NCBI RefSeq assembly: GCF_001761385.1
Contig: NZ_CP017476.1
Location: 2,593,501 to 2,657,500 of the forward strand
Length of the DNA stretch: 64,000 bases
Source: Hydrogenophaga crassostreae
GTDB taxonomy: Bacteria > Pseudomonadota > Gammaproteobacteria > Burkholderiales > Burkholderiaceae_C
Reading direction: 5' to 3'
Below the pieces are notes generated by a model, which was given only the letters and a program-made list of their open reading frames with translations, made no database searches and was not told where the DNA came from. Every line of letters begins with the position of its first letter. Position 1 is the stretch's first letter. Shown here piece after piece: positions 17,641-26,965 of this stretch. Both the position numbers and the translations under genes were made by a program.

Positions 17641-19269
17641 TCATTGAGTCGTGTGATCTACGGCCATCAACTCCCAACCTTCGGTGCCCGCGACCAGTAG
17701 ATTGGTCAACCCAAGCTGACTCAAAAATGCATGATCGTGCGAAGCCACGATCAATGCGCCCTGATAGCCCCTCAACAACGTTTCCAAGGCGTTCAACGAT
17801 GGTAGGTCCAGGTGATTGCTGGGCTCGTCGAGCAGCAGCAACTCGGGTGGCTCATCGGCATAGAGCACGCAGGCCAGCGCGGCTTTGAGGCGCTCGCCCC
17901 CGCTGAGCGATTCCGTTTGAACGGCGATTTTCTGCGCGCCCAGTCCCAGCTGGGCCAGACGCATGCGCATCGCGCCTTCGTCGATCGTGTGGTTGATGTC
18001 CTGCAGTTGCTCAAGCACCGAACACTGCGTACCCAAGTTGTCCAAGCTCTGGTCGAGATAGGCCAGGCGATCCGTGATCCTGCAAGTCCCAGCCAAGGGT
18101 TCGATTCGATCGGCGAGCACCCTTAGCAAGGTGGACTTGCCACAGCCGTTGGGCCCCACCAGGCCGATGCGCTGCAGCCCCATCACCTGCAGGCTGATCT
18201 GCCGTGTTGCGTTCGGCACAAAGGGTAAGACCACCTTGTCCAATGCCACAACCTGACGTTGTACGATCCGGATGTTGGTGGGCGCATGCACATGAATGTG
18301 CAGTTCGCTGGCGACCTGCGCCGCGGCTTCGCGCATGCGCTGCGCGAGTTCAAGCTGCGTGTCGGTCTGCTGCCGGCGCAGCTTGCCCATCGACTGTTCG
18401 CTGCGCTCCCTCTGCCGATCAAGCAGAACCTTTGCCTGATTAGCCTGCCTGCTGTTGCGGGTTCCACGCGCCTGTCGTTTCTCTTGGCGCTCGCGCTGTT
18501 CGCGCATTGATTCCTCCTCGCGCCGCCGATCGAGTCGGGTACGCTCCAGTTCGGTGAGCGCATTCTGCTGCTCCTGATCCTTCGCCTGCGCATAGAAGGT
18601 GTAGTTGCCGCCGTAGCTGCGCAAACCCAGCGAAGACAACTCTACTATGCGCTCCATGCACGCCAGCAATTGCCGGTCATGGCTGATCACCAGCAATCCG
18701 CGAGGCCAGTGCTGTAGCCAGTTGATCAAGGCCAGACGGCTCGGCTGGTCGAGGTGGTTGCTGGGCTCGTCCAGGATCAGGACGTCCGCATCAGACAACC
18801 TGGCGCCGATCAAGGCCACGCGCATCGACTCGCCACCGCTGAGCGCAGTAGCAGGGGTATCAGCATCCAAGTGCTTCAAGCCCTCCTGTTCAAGCGCGTG
18901 CCCAAGCTGATGGCGGATGTCCCAACGATCGCCGACCACATCGAAATTCACCTGCGCGAATCGACCGGCCTCGATGCGCCTCAGCGCATCCAGCACACCG
19001 CGTACGCCAGCAAGATCCGCCACCGTGGCGTTTGCGGTCGGGCCAACTTGTTGGGCGAGGTAACGCACCATGCCCGAACGCACGCAGCGCCCGCGCGAGG
19101 GTTGTAACTGGCCTGCAAGAATGCGCGCGAGAACCGTCTTTCCACTTCCATTGCGCCCGACCAAGCCCGTGCGACGCTGGTCAAAAATATGGTTCAGATC
19201 AGAAAAAAGCGCCTCGCCATTCGGGAGGACGAAAGACACGCCTTCTAGCGAGAGAAAAGAAGTCGCCAT
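17641..19269 (-). CDS. ABC-F family ATPase
   Basis: 542 residues with two nucleotide-binding domains and no membrane segments. Domain 1: GLVGRNGSGKTVLARILAG (about 36-54), LSGGESMRVALIGARL, LILDEPSNHLD. Domain 2: GLVGPNGCGKSTLLRVLAD (about 350-368), LSGGERLKAAL, LLLDEPSNHLD. The linker between them is long and rich in Arg, Glu and Gln, as expected for the ribosome-reaching P-site arm of ABC-F factors. Such proteins act on ribosomes (EttA, Uup, YheS or antibiotic-protection types). The duplicated DEPSNHLD is characteristic; the subgroup is not assigned. It stands alone, convergent to livF. Confidence 0.9.
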   Translation of the reverse strand: MATSFLSLEGVSFVLPNGEALFSDLNHIFDQRRTGLVGRNGSGKTVLARILAGQLQPSRGRCVRSGMVRYLAQQVGPTANATVADLAGVRGVLDALRRIEAGRFAQVNFDVVGDRWDIRHQLGHALEQEGLKHLDADTPATALSGGESMRVALIGARLSDADVLILDEPSNHLDQPSRLALINWLQHWPRGLLVISHDRQLLACMERIVELSSLGLRSYGGNYTFYAQAKDQEQQNALTELERTRLDRRREEESMREQRERQEKRQARGTRNSRQANQAKVLLDRQRERSEQSMGKLRRQQTDTQLELAQRMREAAAQVASELHIHVHAPTNIRIVQRQVVALDKVVLPFVPNATRQISLQVMGLQRIGLVGPNGCGKSTLLRVLADRIEPLAGTCRITDRLAYLDQSLDNLGTQCSVLEQLQDINHTIDEGAMRMRLAQLGLGAQKIAVQTESLSGGERLKAALACVLYADEPPELLLLDEPSNHLDLPSLNALETLLRGYQGALIVASHDHAFLSQLGLTNLLVAGTEGWELMAVDHTTQ

Positions 19270-19533
19270 ACAAGTTCCATGGATGCAAAGAGCTCCCCCG
19301 CTTTGTGGGGGCAGTGGAGGTTTGCCGTTGTGTCAACGGCTGCATCAATGGCGCATGGGAGTATCTCCTCAGAAGATCAAACAAACCTGATTGTATTTGG
19401 GCGCATGCGAGGGAGCACAACTACAGGCCGGTTTGGGGCGATAACGGTCGTATCCAAGGACCTGGTTTCCCGACCTCGCTCCGCGGATCCGCGGCAAATC
19501 TAGTTCAAGTCCGCAGCCCTCAAGTGCCCCAGC

Positions 19534-20037
19534 TCACACCCCACCCGTCGGATGCGTCGGGTCGACCCAAAGCACGTGCTCGGGCTTCTCCACCGGTTCG
19601 ATATCGAGGTTCACCGCCACCGCCTGCCCATCGCTGCGGCACAAGACGCATTCCAGCACCTCGGTCGCGCTGGCGTTGATTTCCTGGTGCGGCACGAAGG
19701 GCGGCACGTAGATGAAATCCCCCGGTCCGGCTTCGGCGGTGAATTCCAGTTGCTCGCCCCAGCGCATGCGCGCCCTGCCTTTGACCACGTAGATCACGCT
19801 CTCCAGCGGCCCGTGGTGGTGGGCGCCGGTTTTGGCGTCGGCGTGGATGGTGACGGTGCCGGCCCAGAGCTTTTGCGCGCCGACGCGGGCGAAGTTGATG
19901 GCCGCTTTGCGGTCCATGCCTGGCGTGCTGGGCACATTGCCGTCTAGGTTGTTGCCCGGGACAACGCGCACGCCATCGTGTTTCCACGCGGGCTCGCCGG
20001 CTGGGTGGCTGTGGTGCTCATCTTTGGGCTGCGACAT
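19534..20037 (-). CDS. Cupin-domain protein
   Basis: 167 residues from the Met codon at 20035-20037. Single cupin barrel: metal-binding motif HADAKTGAHHHGPLESVIYVVKG (G(X)5HXH(X)nE(X)6G type, about residues 67-89), then GDFIYVPPFVPHQEIN for the second motif with its His. An N-terminal DGVRVVPGNN segment precedes it. Such small cupins can be metal-dependent enzymes or sensors; no substrate is indicated. No operon partner; a 442-base region without genes lies upstream. Confidence 0.8.
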   Translation of the reverse strand: MSQPKDEHHSHPAGEPAWKHDGVRVVPGNNLDGNVPSTPGMDRKAAINFARVGAQKLWAGTVTIHADAKTGAHHHGPLESVIYVVKGRARMRWGEQLEFTAEAGPGDFIYVPPFVPHQEINASATEVLECVLCRSDGQAVAVNLDIEPVEKPEHVLWVDPTHPTGGV

Positions 20038-20479
20038 AGCGGTTTCCTTCGCTGAAAAAAGACACAAAACGGTATGCGCACAACGGCGCGCAGCCGAACC
20101 AGCATCAGCACCAGCGAACCTGGTCCACAACCTGTTGTCGATCGCGGCACCACCCCCTATCCGGCTCATCGGGCTGCTGACTTTGAAATGACATCTTACC
20201 CACCGCCCCTTGCCGGAACAGGCCGCCGCGGACCAGGTGAGGCACGAATCCTTCGTGTGCCCTGAAGGTGCACAGGGACAGTACGGGTGTTTGCGTGGAG
20301 ATCGGGTGTGCAAGAATTCAACAAGGTGCCGCTTCTTTGAGAAAGCCACACAGCCGGGCGTCCCATCTGAAACGCCCCTTGGGGCATGAAACGGCGTGAG
20401 TGGCTCACCCCATTGGCGGCGGCCAGGCGTGTCTTGCAGCGCATCCTTTGCAAGCGGCTTCCCAGGACACTTCAAACGC
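20038..20479. other. Intergenic, no gene recognised
   Basis: Region between the divergent cupin gene and the small membrane-protein gene. Open frames here run into the neighbouring genes in wrong frames and carry no motif. It must contain both promoters. AGGA at 20464-20467 is the probable ribosome binding site for the downstream small gene. Confidence 0.45.
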
Positions 20480-20734
20480 ATGGATACTATTCAAACAGCC
20501 GTCCTCATCATTGGATGCGTCTTGATCCTGTTTGGCTACTTCCGCTTGATCACAGACGAAAAAGGCAACGTCAATCTGAACAACTACCGGTTCACGGGCG
20601 GCCTGTTCCTCGTGATCGGTGGCATGGTCGAAGGCGCGCGCGATCTGTTTTCTCTCGATCTGAGCAAAAAAGGCATCTCCACCTTGTCCATTGTTGTCGG
20701 GGCTTTGGTGCTTTTTCTGGGCCTCAGCCATTGA
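20480..20734 (+). CDS. Small inner-membrane protein of unknown function
   Basis: 84 residues from ATG 20480 (MDTIQTAVLIIGCVLILFGYF). Three hydrophobic segments are visible (about 5-23, 39-53 and 63-82), separated by a polar loop with ITDEKGNVNLNNYRFTGG and a second loop RDLFSLDLSKKGIST. Not recognised as a named family. Separated from the MscS gene by 142 bases on the same strand; the two could share a transcript, hinting at a membrane role. Confidence 0.6.
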   Translation: MDTIQTAVLIIGCVLILFGYFRLITDEKGNVNLNNYRFTGGLFLVIGGMVEGARDLFSLDLSKKGISTLSIVVGALVLFLGLSH

Positions 20735-20876
20735 CGTTCGGTGAAGCCCATGGGCAGACCCGAGACAGGAAATCCAGCGCACCATCCGCTCAGAAGGTGA
20801 GCCCAGGCGGCACAGCTGCGGGCCCTGTGCCGCGCCTGATTACACTGAAAAGCCACCGTCGACATCTGAGAACACC

Positions 20877-21950
20877 ATGCCCTTGACCACCCTGCTGCCC
20901 GACCCGCTCACCGCCTTGATTGCCGGTGCATTGGCGGTGGGCGTTGCGCTGGTGTTGCACGCGGTGGCGTTCCGGTTCATGAAGCGTCTGACCCTGGGCA
21001 GCGACAGCGCGGGTGATGCCGTGCTGATCAAACGCTTGTCGAGCCCGACCCGGGTATCGCTGGTGGCGCTGGCGCTGGTGCTGGTAGCCAGAGAGGTACC
21101 GATGCTGGCGGCGGTCTGGGCCAAGGTGGCCAGTTTCCTCATGCCGATTCTGGTGGGCTGGATGGTGTTGGCCATCTTGCGAGCCCTGGTGGAGTCGATG
21201 AAGTTGCGGGCCGACGTGTCGGTTGAAGACAACCTGAAGGCCCGACGCAAGCGCACCAAGCTGACGATGCTCAACCGGCTCGCCACCTTCATCGTGGTAT
21301 TCATCGTGGTGGGGCTGGTTTTGCTGTCGATTCCCGGTGAGCGCGATATCGGCGTCACGCTGGTGGCGTCAGCCGGCCTCGCAGGCCTGGCTGTGGGCGC
21401 TGCCGCTCAGCCAGCACTCAAGTCGCTGATCGCAGGCATTCAGATGGCAATCACTGAACCTATCAACATCGACGATGTGGTGATCGTGGAAGGCGAATGG
21501 GGCTGGATTGAAGACATTCACACCACCTATGTGGTGGTGAAGATCTGGGACGAGCGCCGCCTGATCGTCCCCACCACCTATTTTCTCGAAAAGCCTTTTC
21601 AGAACTGGACCAAGTCAACCGCGCAACTGCTCGGCGCGGTGAAGCTTTACCTCGACCCGGCCACCCGAATGGGGCCGGTCAGGCAGGAATTCGAGCGGCT
21701 GATCAAAGCCCATCGGCTGTGGGACGGGCGGTATCAGGCCGCCCAGGTCACGAACACCGAACGCGACGCCATCGAGGTTCGCCTGCTGGTGAGCGCCAAA
21801 GATTCGGTCGCCTTGTTCGATCTGCGGTGTGACATCCGCGAAGCCATGCTGGAGTGGTTGGGCAACAACCAACCCGAAGCCTTCGCCCGAACCCGGCTGG
21901 CAAGCCCGGACGGTATCTCCATCACCATGGATGATCAGAGATTTGACTAG
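20877..21950 (+). CDS. MscS-family mechanosensitive ion channel
   Basis: 357 residues. Four or five N-terminal membrane segments; the pore-lining helix is the Gly/Ala-rich GLAGLAVGAAAQPALKSLIAG (about residues 163-183), followed by the beta domain MAITEPINIDDVVIVEGEWGWIEDIHTTYVVVKIWDERRLIVPT. These are the hallmark MscS blocks. It would open on membrane tension to release solutes during osmotic downshock. The protein is longer than E. coli MscS (286), with extra N-terminal membrane helices. The neighbours do not refine its role. Confidence 0.9.
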   Translation: MPLTTLLPDPLTALIAGALAVGVALVLHAVAFRFMKRLTLGSDSAGDAVLIKRLSSPTRVSLVALALVLVAREVPMLAAVWAKVASFLMPILVGWMVLAILRALVESMKLRADVSVEDNLKARRKRTKLTMLNRLATFIVVFIVVGLVLLSIPGERDIGVTLVASAGLAGLAVGAAAQPALKSLIAGIQMAITEPINIDDVVIVEGEWGWIEDIHTTYVVVKIWDERRLIVPTTYFLEKPFQNWTKSTAQLLGAVKLYLDPATRMGPVRQEFERLIKAHRLWDGRYQAAQVTNTERDAIEVRLLVSAKDSVALFDLRCDIREAMLEWLGNNQPEAFARTRLASPDGISITMDDQRFD

Positions 21951-22007
21951 CACCAGCTTAGAACAACGGACAATTCTGGATTTGAAGCGCCACACCCAGG
22001 GGAACAT

Positions 22008-22607
22008 ATGAAAGCCAAAAAATGGCTGATTCACACGCTGATGGCAGCCACCTATCTGTCGGTTTCTTTAGCCAGCTCCGTGGCATCTGATCAGTCTTCT
22101 CAGGCAGAGTCAACGGCGAGCGTGCTCACGTTTCACGGTGTGGACTATGAGCATCGCTGGTCGAAAGATGGCCAAAACGAGTTCACACCCAAAGGCCAGG
22201 CCGACCTCAATGCCTGGGTAGACATGGTGACGATCAATGTCAATGACAAGGTCTCGACCGGTGATCAACTCGCAGCCCTCGCCAATGGCGTTCTGGGAAC
22301 TTACTCAGGCAACGGGAAAGTTCTGCGCACCCACTCCAAGCCCCAGGAGGCGGACAGCCCCGCCGAGCACCTGGTTGTGGCCGTTTTGGGTGCATCAAAT
22401 GTTCTTGAAGCAGCGTTCGCGCGGTTTGTGATGGTTGACGGTGTTGGCGTCATTGCCGTGTACTCCCATCGGATCTACGGGGCCAATGCGGGCCCGGAAA
22501 TGACCACCTGGATTCGCTCGAACGCGTCGCAAGTCGACAGTGCCTTGATGGCATGGGCCAAGTTGCCGAAACCCGGCGCTTTAAAACGCCTGCCACAGAG
22601 TGATTGA
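22008..22607 (+). CDS. Secreted or periplasmic protein of unknown function
   Basis: 199 residues with a clear signal peptide: KAKK, a hydrophobic core WLIHTLMAATYLSVSLASS, and a likely cleavage after ASSVA or ASD near residue 28. The mature part has FHGVDYEHRWSKDGQNEFTPKGQ, a segment of a kind I have seen in small betaproteobacterial exported proteins, and LVVAVLGASNVLEAAFARF. No catalytic motif recognised. It follows mscS by 57 bases on the same strand and precedes davB. Confidence 0.65.
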   Translation: MKAKKWLIHTLMAATYLSVSLASSVASDQSSQAESTASVLTFHGVDYEHRWSKDGQNEFTPKGQADLNAWVDMVTINVNDKVSTGDQLAALANGVLGTYSGNGKVLRTHSKPQEADSPAEHLVVAVLGASNVLEAAFARFVMVDGVGVIAVYSHRIYGANAGPEMTTWIRSNASQVDSALMAWAKLPKPGALKRLPQSD

Positions 22608-22740
22608 CCACGGGTGGCAACCCCCGCAGTTCAGACTTGCGATGAATGATCGAGGGTATTCTGAAAACAGTCACCCTGAACAGGCCAGCTTTCGCCCCCC
22701 TGCTCAGTCAAGCAGAAACACATTCACCGAGAACCACGCC

Positions 22741-24411
22741 ATGCCCATGCGCACGCCAGACGCACCCGTCACGGTCTTCGGCCCGGACTTCCCTTTCGCC
22801 TACGACGACTGGTTGCAACACCCGCAAGGTTTGGGCAGTTTGCCAGCCAGCGCACATGGCCAGGAGGTGGCCATCGTGGGCGCTGGCATGGCGGGGCTGG
22901 TGGCGGCTTACGAGCTGATGAAGCTGGGTTTGAAGCCCGTCGTTTATGAGGCTTCACGCATGGGCGGGCGCCTGCGCTCGCAGGCCTTTGCTGGCACGCA
23001 CGGCATCGTGGCCGAGCTGGGTGGCATGCGCTTTCCAGCATCGAGCACGGCTTTCTTCCACTACGTGAATCTGCTCGGGCTGCAACACCAGGCCTTTCCC
23101 AACCCGCTCACGCCCGCCGCGGGCAGCACGGTGATCGACATCGAGGGGCAGACCCACTACGCACGCACGCTGGCAGACTTGCCTGAGCTGTTCCACGAGG
23201 TCGCCAACGCCTGGGCACAAGCACTGGAGGCCGACGCACGTTTTTCTGACATGCAACGGGCGCTGCGTGAACGCGATGTGACCCGCCTGAAAGCGTTTTG
23301 GGATGCGCTGGTCCCCATGTGGGACGACCGCACTTTCTACGATTTCATTGCCCAATCCGACGCGTTCGCCAAGCTGTCGTTCCACCACCGCGAGGTGTTC
23401 GGCCAGGTGGGTTTTGGTACCGGCGGCTGGGATTCCGATTTTCCCAACTCCATGCTGGAGATCCTGCGCGTGGTGCTCACGGGCTGCGACGAGAACCAGC
23501 ACCTGATCACCGGCGGCGTGCAGCAGGTGCCCATGGGCTTGTGGGACCACGCACCCGCCGGGCTGGCCCACTGGCCCACCGGCACCACGCTGGCCTCGCT
23601 GCACCAGGGCGCGCCCCGCCCCGGTGTCACAGCCATCGCCCGCTCGGCCGGCGGCCAGCAACTCGCGGTGGTCGACACCTGGGGCACAACGCGCCATTAC
23701 GCCGCTGTGCTGGTCACTTGCCAGAGCTGGTTGCTCACCACCCAGATCGCGGTGGAAGAGTCGCTGTTTTCGCACAAGCTCTGGATGGCGCTGGACCGCA
23801 CCCGCTACATGCAATCGAGCAAAACCTTCGTCATGGTGGACCGCCCTTTCTGGAAAGACAAAGACCCCGAAACCGGTCGCGACGTCATGAGCATGACGCT
23901 CACCGACCGCCTCACGCGCGGCACCTACCTGTTCGATCACGGCCCAGACCGGCCAGGGGTGATCTGCCTGAGCTACGCCTGGATGGGCGACGCGCTCAAG
24001 ATGCTGCCGCACAACAGCGAAAAGCGGGTGGAGCTGGCCCTGGCCGCGCTCAAGCAGATCTACCCCACGGTAGACATCGCCACGCACATCATCGGCGAAC
24101 CGATCACCATCTCGTGGGAGGCCGACCCCTACTTTCTGGGCGCTTTCAAGGGTGCCCTGCCCGGCCATTACCGCTACAACCACCGCATGTACGGCCACTT
24201 CATGCAAGACCATCTGCCGGCTGCCGAGCGCGGCATTTTCATTGCTGGCGACGACGTATCGTTCACGCCAGCCTGGGTTGAAGGCGCGGTGCAGACCTCA
24301 CTCAACGCAGTCTGGGGCATCCTGCACCAGCTCGGCGGCCACTGCGCCGTCGACAACCCAGGACCGGGTGAGCTGTTCCCGTCAATCGGCCCTGTGGCGC
24401 TGCCAGATTGA
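22741..24411 (+). CDS. davB: L-lysine 2-monooxygenase (FAD amine oxidase family)
   Basis: Converts L-lysine with O2 to 5-aminovaleramide and CO2, the first step of the Pseudomonas aminovalerate route. 556 residues from ATG 22741, essentially the length of P. putida DavB. FAD motif AIVGAGMAGLVAAYELMKLGLKP starts near residue 42; VVYEASRMGGRLRSQAF, AELGGMRFP, FVMVDRPFWKDKDPETGRD and FIAGDDVSFTPAWVEGA all match DavB as I recall it. The related tryptophan 2-monooxygenase IaaM is the alternative, but the next gene is a nitrilase-family amidase like DavA rather than an amidase-signature IaaH, which favours lysine. Stop is two bases before davA. Confidence 0.9.
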   Translation: MPMRTPDAPVTVFGPDFPFAYDDWLQHPQGLGSLPASAHGQEVAIVGAGMAGLVAAYELMKLGLKPVVYEASRMGGRLRSQAFAGTHGIVAELGGMRFPASSTAFFHYVNLLGLQHQAFPNPLTPAAGSTVIDIEGQTHYARTLADLPELFHEVANAWAQALEADARFSDMQRALRERDVTRLKAFWDALVPMWDDRTFYDFIAQSDAFAKLSFHHREVFGQVGFGTGGWDSDFPNSMLEILRVVLTGCDENQHLITGGVQQVPMGLWDHAPAGLAHWPTGTTLASLHQGAPRPGVTAIARSAGGQQLAVVDTWGTTRHYAAVLVTCQSWLLTTQIAVEESLFSHKLWMALDRTRYMQSSKTFVMVDRPFWKDKDPETGRDVMSMTLTDRLTRGTYLFDHGPDRPGVICLSYAWMGDALKMLPHNSEKRVELALAALKQIYPTVDIATHIIGEPITISWEADPYFLGAFKGALPGHYRYNHRMYGHFMQDHLPAAERGIFIAGDDVSFTPAWVEGAVQTSLNAVWGILHQLGGHCAVDNPGPGELFPSIGPVALPD

Positions 24412-24413
24412 TC

Positions 24414-25235
24414 ATGTCCACACTGACCCTCGCTCTCTGGCAAACGCCCTACTTTGACTCGCCCGGCGAAGCACTGGCGCAACTCGGCGCAACCGCCGCG
24501 TCGGCCGCCGCAGATGGCGCCGACCTGCTGATCTGTCCTGAAATGAGCCTGACGGGCTACGCCATCGGCCCCGAACGAGTGGACTCGCTGGCCGAGTCCG
24601 CAGACGGGCCGCTTTCCCAAGCTGTTGCCAGCTTCGCGCAGCGCCACAACATCGGCATCGTCTACGGTTACCCCGAGCGCCATTCCGTCGACGGCAAGAG
24701 GCCTTTCAACGCCGCGCAAGCCATCGGCCCCGATGGCCGGTCGATGGGCCACTACCGCAAGACCCACCTGTTTGGCGACCTGGACCGGGCACAGTTCAGC
24801 CCGGGCGACGCAGCGTCGCAGGTGTTTGAGTGGCGCGGCTGGCAGCTTGGCCTGCTCATTTGCTACGACGTGGAGTTTCCCGAAGCCGTGCGCGACCTGG
24901 CGCTGCAAGGTGCCGACGCGGTGCTCGTGCCCACGGCCAACATGGCCGGGTTTGACGAGGTGCCAAGCGTGCTGGTGCCCGCCCGAGCCTGCGAAAACCG
25001 GTTGTATGTGGCCTACGCCAACGCTTGCGGCAAAGAGGGCCGCGTGCACTATGGCGGTCTGAGCCTGATGGCCGGGCCAGACGGGCGTGCTTTGGCGCAG
25101 GCCGGGCACGGTACAGCGCTGCTGCAACGGCGCCTTTCACGCCCCGCGCTGGCCCAGGCGCGTACCCACGACTACCTCAGCCAGCGCCGAACCGACCTTT
25201 ACGACCCGCTTCGCGAGCCGTCGACCCGAGCCTGA
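24414..25235 (+). CDS. davA: 5-aminopentanamidase (nitrilase superfamily)
   Basis: Hydrolyses 5-aminovaleramide to 5-aminovalerate and ammonia. 273 residues. The Glu-Lys-Cys catalytic triad of the nitrilase superfamily is visible: Glu in LLICPEMSLTGY (about residue 42), Lys in YRKTHLFGDLDR (about 114), Cys in LLICYDVEFPE (about 146). Close similarity to P. putida DavA across KTHLFG(D/E)LDR and LVPTANM. Translated directly after davB. No davT/davD (aminotransferase, dehydrogenase) lie in the window, so completion of the route must be elsewhere. Confidence 0.9.
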   Translation: MSTLTLALWQTPYFDSPGEALAQLGATAASAAADGADLLICPEMSLTGYAIGPERVDSLAESADGPLSQAVASFAQRHNIGIVYGYPERHSVDGKRPFNAAQAIGPDGRSMGHYRKTHLFGDLDRAQFSPGDAASQVFEWRGWQLGLLICYDVEFPEAVRDLALQGADAVLVPTANMAGFDEVPSVLVPARACENRLYVAYANACGKEGRVHYGGLSLMAGPDGRALAQAGHGTALLQRRLSRPALAQARTHDYLSQRRTDLYDPLREPSTRA

Positions 25236-25605
25236 CCTGTGCATGGCGGGTATCTCCCATGAAGTTGCCCAGCGCCTGTGGCAGGGTAAGCGTCAGCCCG
25301 GGGCGCGCCGTGCAGGCGGGCGCAACCCTCTCCAAACGTCGGCAATGCGCTTGTAGCCTTCAAGACAGGAACCTCGTTCATAATTGCAATTTCGGCAAAG
25401 ATGGCTCGGATATTGGCCGCAATGGCGGATGCCTAAAGCAAGTCACAATGGACCGAACCGGCATGAAAACTGCTTATTGCCGTGACAAAACGGCCAAGCG
25501 CCCATGCATGCCCCGCCAAACCGAGCGGCCCGGTGTCACCCCGGGAAAACCCAAAGCCAACCCCCGCTCTTCGCACACCCCTGCCACTTCGAAACGGTCC
25601 ACAGA
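25236..25605. other. Intergenic before the exopolysaccharide locus, no gene recognised
   Basis: Separates davA from the flippase gene. An open frame at 25504-25605 continues into the flippase in frame, but its codons do not look like a membrane-protein N-terminus, so the flippase start is placed at ATG 25606. The stretch includes an AT-richer block near 25375-25400 that could hold a promoter for the polysaccharide genes. Confidence 0.45.
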
Positions 25606-26919
25606 ATGATCAACGTCAAGGGTGAGCTTTTCACCACGTCTGTCAGCTTTGGGGCGATGGCGGTCCTCAGGCTGGTGAGCAGCATGGTGCTGACGCGGCT
25701 GCTGTATCCAGAGGCCTTCGGCATCATGACGATGATCTCGTCCGTGGTGTTCGTGATCGAGATGATGTCGGACGTCGGCATCGTCGGCCTGCTCATCCGG
25801 CACGAAAAGGGTGATCACCCCACCTACCTGAACACGATGTGGACTGTGCGGCTGATGCGCAGTTGCAGCAACGGGGTGTTGCTGTTTCTGGCCGCTCCCT
25901 GGGTGGCCGAATGGTATGACACCCCCGCCTTGGCCGATGCGCTCAGGCTGTTCTCGCTGTGGTTCTTGATGTTCGGACTGGAGTCTGTGTCTTTCATCCT
26001 GGCAGTTCGCTACAAAAACACGCGCGTCGTCAACTTCACGGAACTGTTCTGCCTTCTGGTGTCCACCCTGTTCTCCATTGCGTATTCGTATCAATCTCGC
26101 GACTACCACGGCATCCTCTACGGCATGCTCCTCAACCGGTTCTTGAACACGCTGATCAGCTACCGTTTTTACCCCGAGCACAAGCACCGGCTGACCCTGG
26201 ACAAGACGGCAACAAAAGACCTGTTCCACTTCGCGAAGTTCGTCATGCCTTCCAGCATGATCACGCTGGCCGTCAGCCAATATGACAAGATCATCTTCCT
26301 CAAGCTGTTCGACCTCAAACTGCTCGGGCTGTACAGCCTGGCCTCCAACCTCTCCGCGCCACTGGACGGGCTGGTCACCAAAATCAGTCGGACCCTGCTG
26401 TATCCCAGGTGTGCCGAGTACTTCCGGGAAGACCCCTCGACCTTCTTGCAGCGGTACTACACGGAAAACACCAAGCTCCACGCACTTCTACTGGTGCTGC
26501 CTGCCGCGTTGCTGGGTGTGGCAACACTCGTGGTGGATGTGCTGTACGACTCGCGCTATGCCTTCGCCGGCGTGATTCTGCAGGCCTTCGCAGTGCGCAG
26601 CATCATCCTGCCCTTTTCCTCAACCGCTGAAGATCTGCTGGTGGCATCCGGCCGCACGCATATCCAGTTGATCGGCAACATCATTCGCCTGTGCTACCTG
26701 GTCCCGGCGGTCTTCATTGGGTACCACTTTTTCGGCTTCGAAGGGTTCATCTACTTTGCAATGCTCGAAATGCTGCCCACGGTGCTGTACTACAACTGGG
26801 TGCAGAGCCAGCTGGGTTTGATCCTGTTTCGCTATGAAGGCCTGCGACTGGGCTTTGTGATCGCCACCGCATTCCTGTCCTTTGGCGCCGCCGAACTGCT
26901 CAGGCGCTTGTTTCTCTGA
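25606..26919 (+). CDS. Polysaccharide flippase, Wzx/PST family
   Basis: 437 residues with about 12 hydrophobic segments. The N-terminus (INVKGELFTTSVSFGAMAVLRLVSSMVLTRLLYPEAFGIM) shows the typical first helices and the (R/L)LLxPxxFG motif of oligosaccharide flippases of the MATE-like MOP superfamily. It should move the undecaprenyl-linked repeat unit across the inner membrane. First gene of the plus-strand pair that opens the exopolysaccharide locus, with a glycosyltransferase 46 bases downstream. Confidence 0.88.
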   Translation: MINVKGELFTTSVSFGAMAVLRLVSSMVLTRLLYPEAFGIMTMISSVVFVIEMMSDVGIVGLLIRHEKGDHPTYLNTMWTVRLMRSCSNGVLLFLAAPWVAEWYDTPALADALRLFSLWFLMFGLESVSFILAVRYKNTRVVNFTELFCLLVSTLFSIAYSYQSRDYHGILYGMLLNRFLNTLISYRFYPEHKHRLTLDKTATKDLFHFAKFVMPSSMITLAVSQYDKIIFLKLFDLKLLGLYSLASNLSAPLDGLVTKISRTLLYPRCAEYFREDPSTFLQRYYTENTKLHALLLVLPAALLGVATLVVDVLYDSRYAFAGVILQAFAVRSIILPFSSTAEDLLVASGRTHIQLIGNIIRLCYLVPAVFIGYHFFGFEGFIYFAMLEMLPTVLYYNWVQSQLGLILFRYEGLRLGFVIATAFLSFGAAELLRRLFL

Positions 26920-26965
26920 TGCAGCCCATTTGATGGGTATTCATTCCGTTTTTCCGGTATCTCCC

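Noticed and set aside
22954..24213. 419-codon minus-strand frame inside davB
   Set aside because: davB is supported across its whole length by family motifs; the antisense frame has only low-complexity, shadow-like composition.
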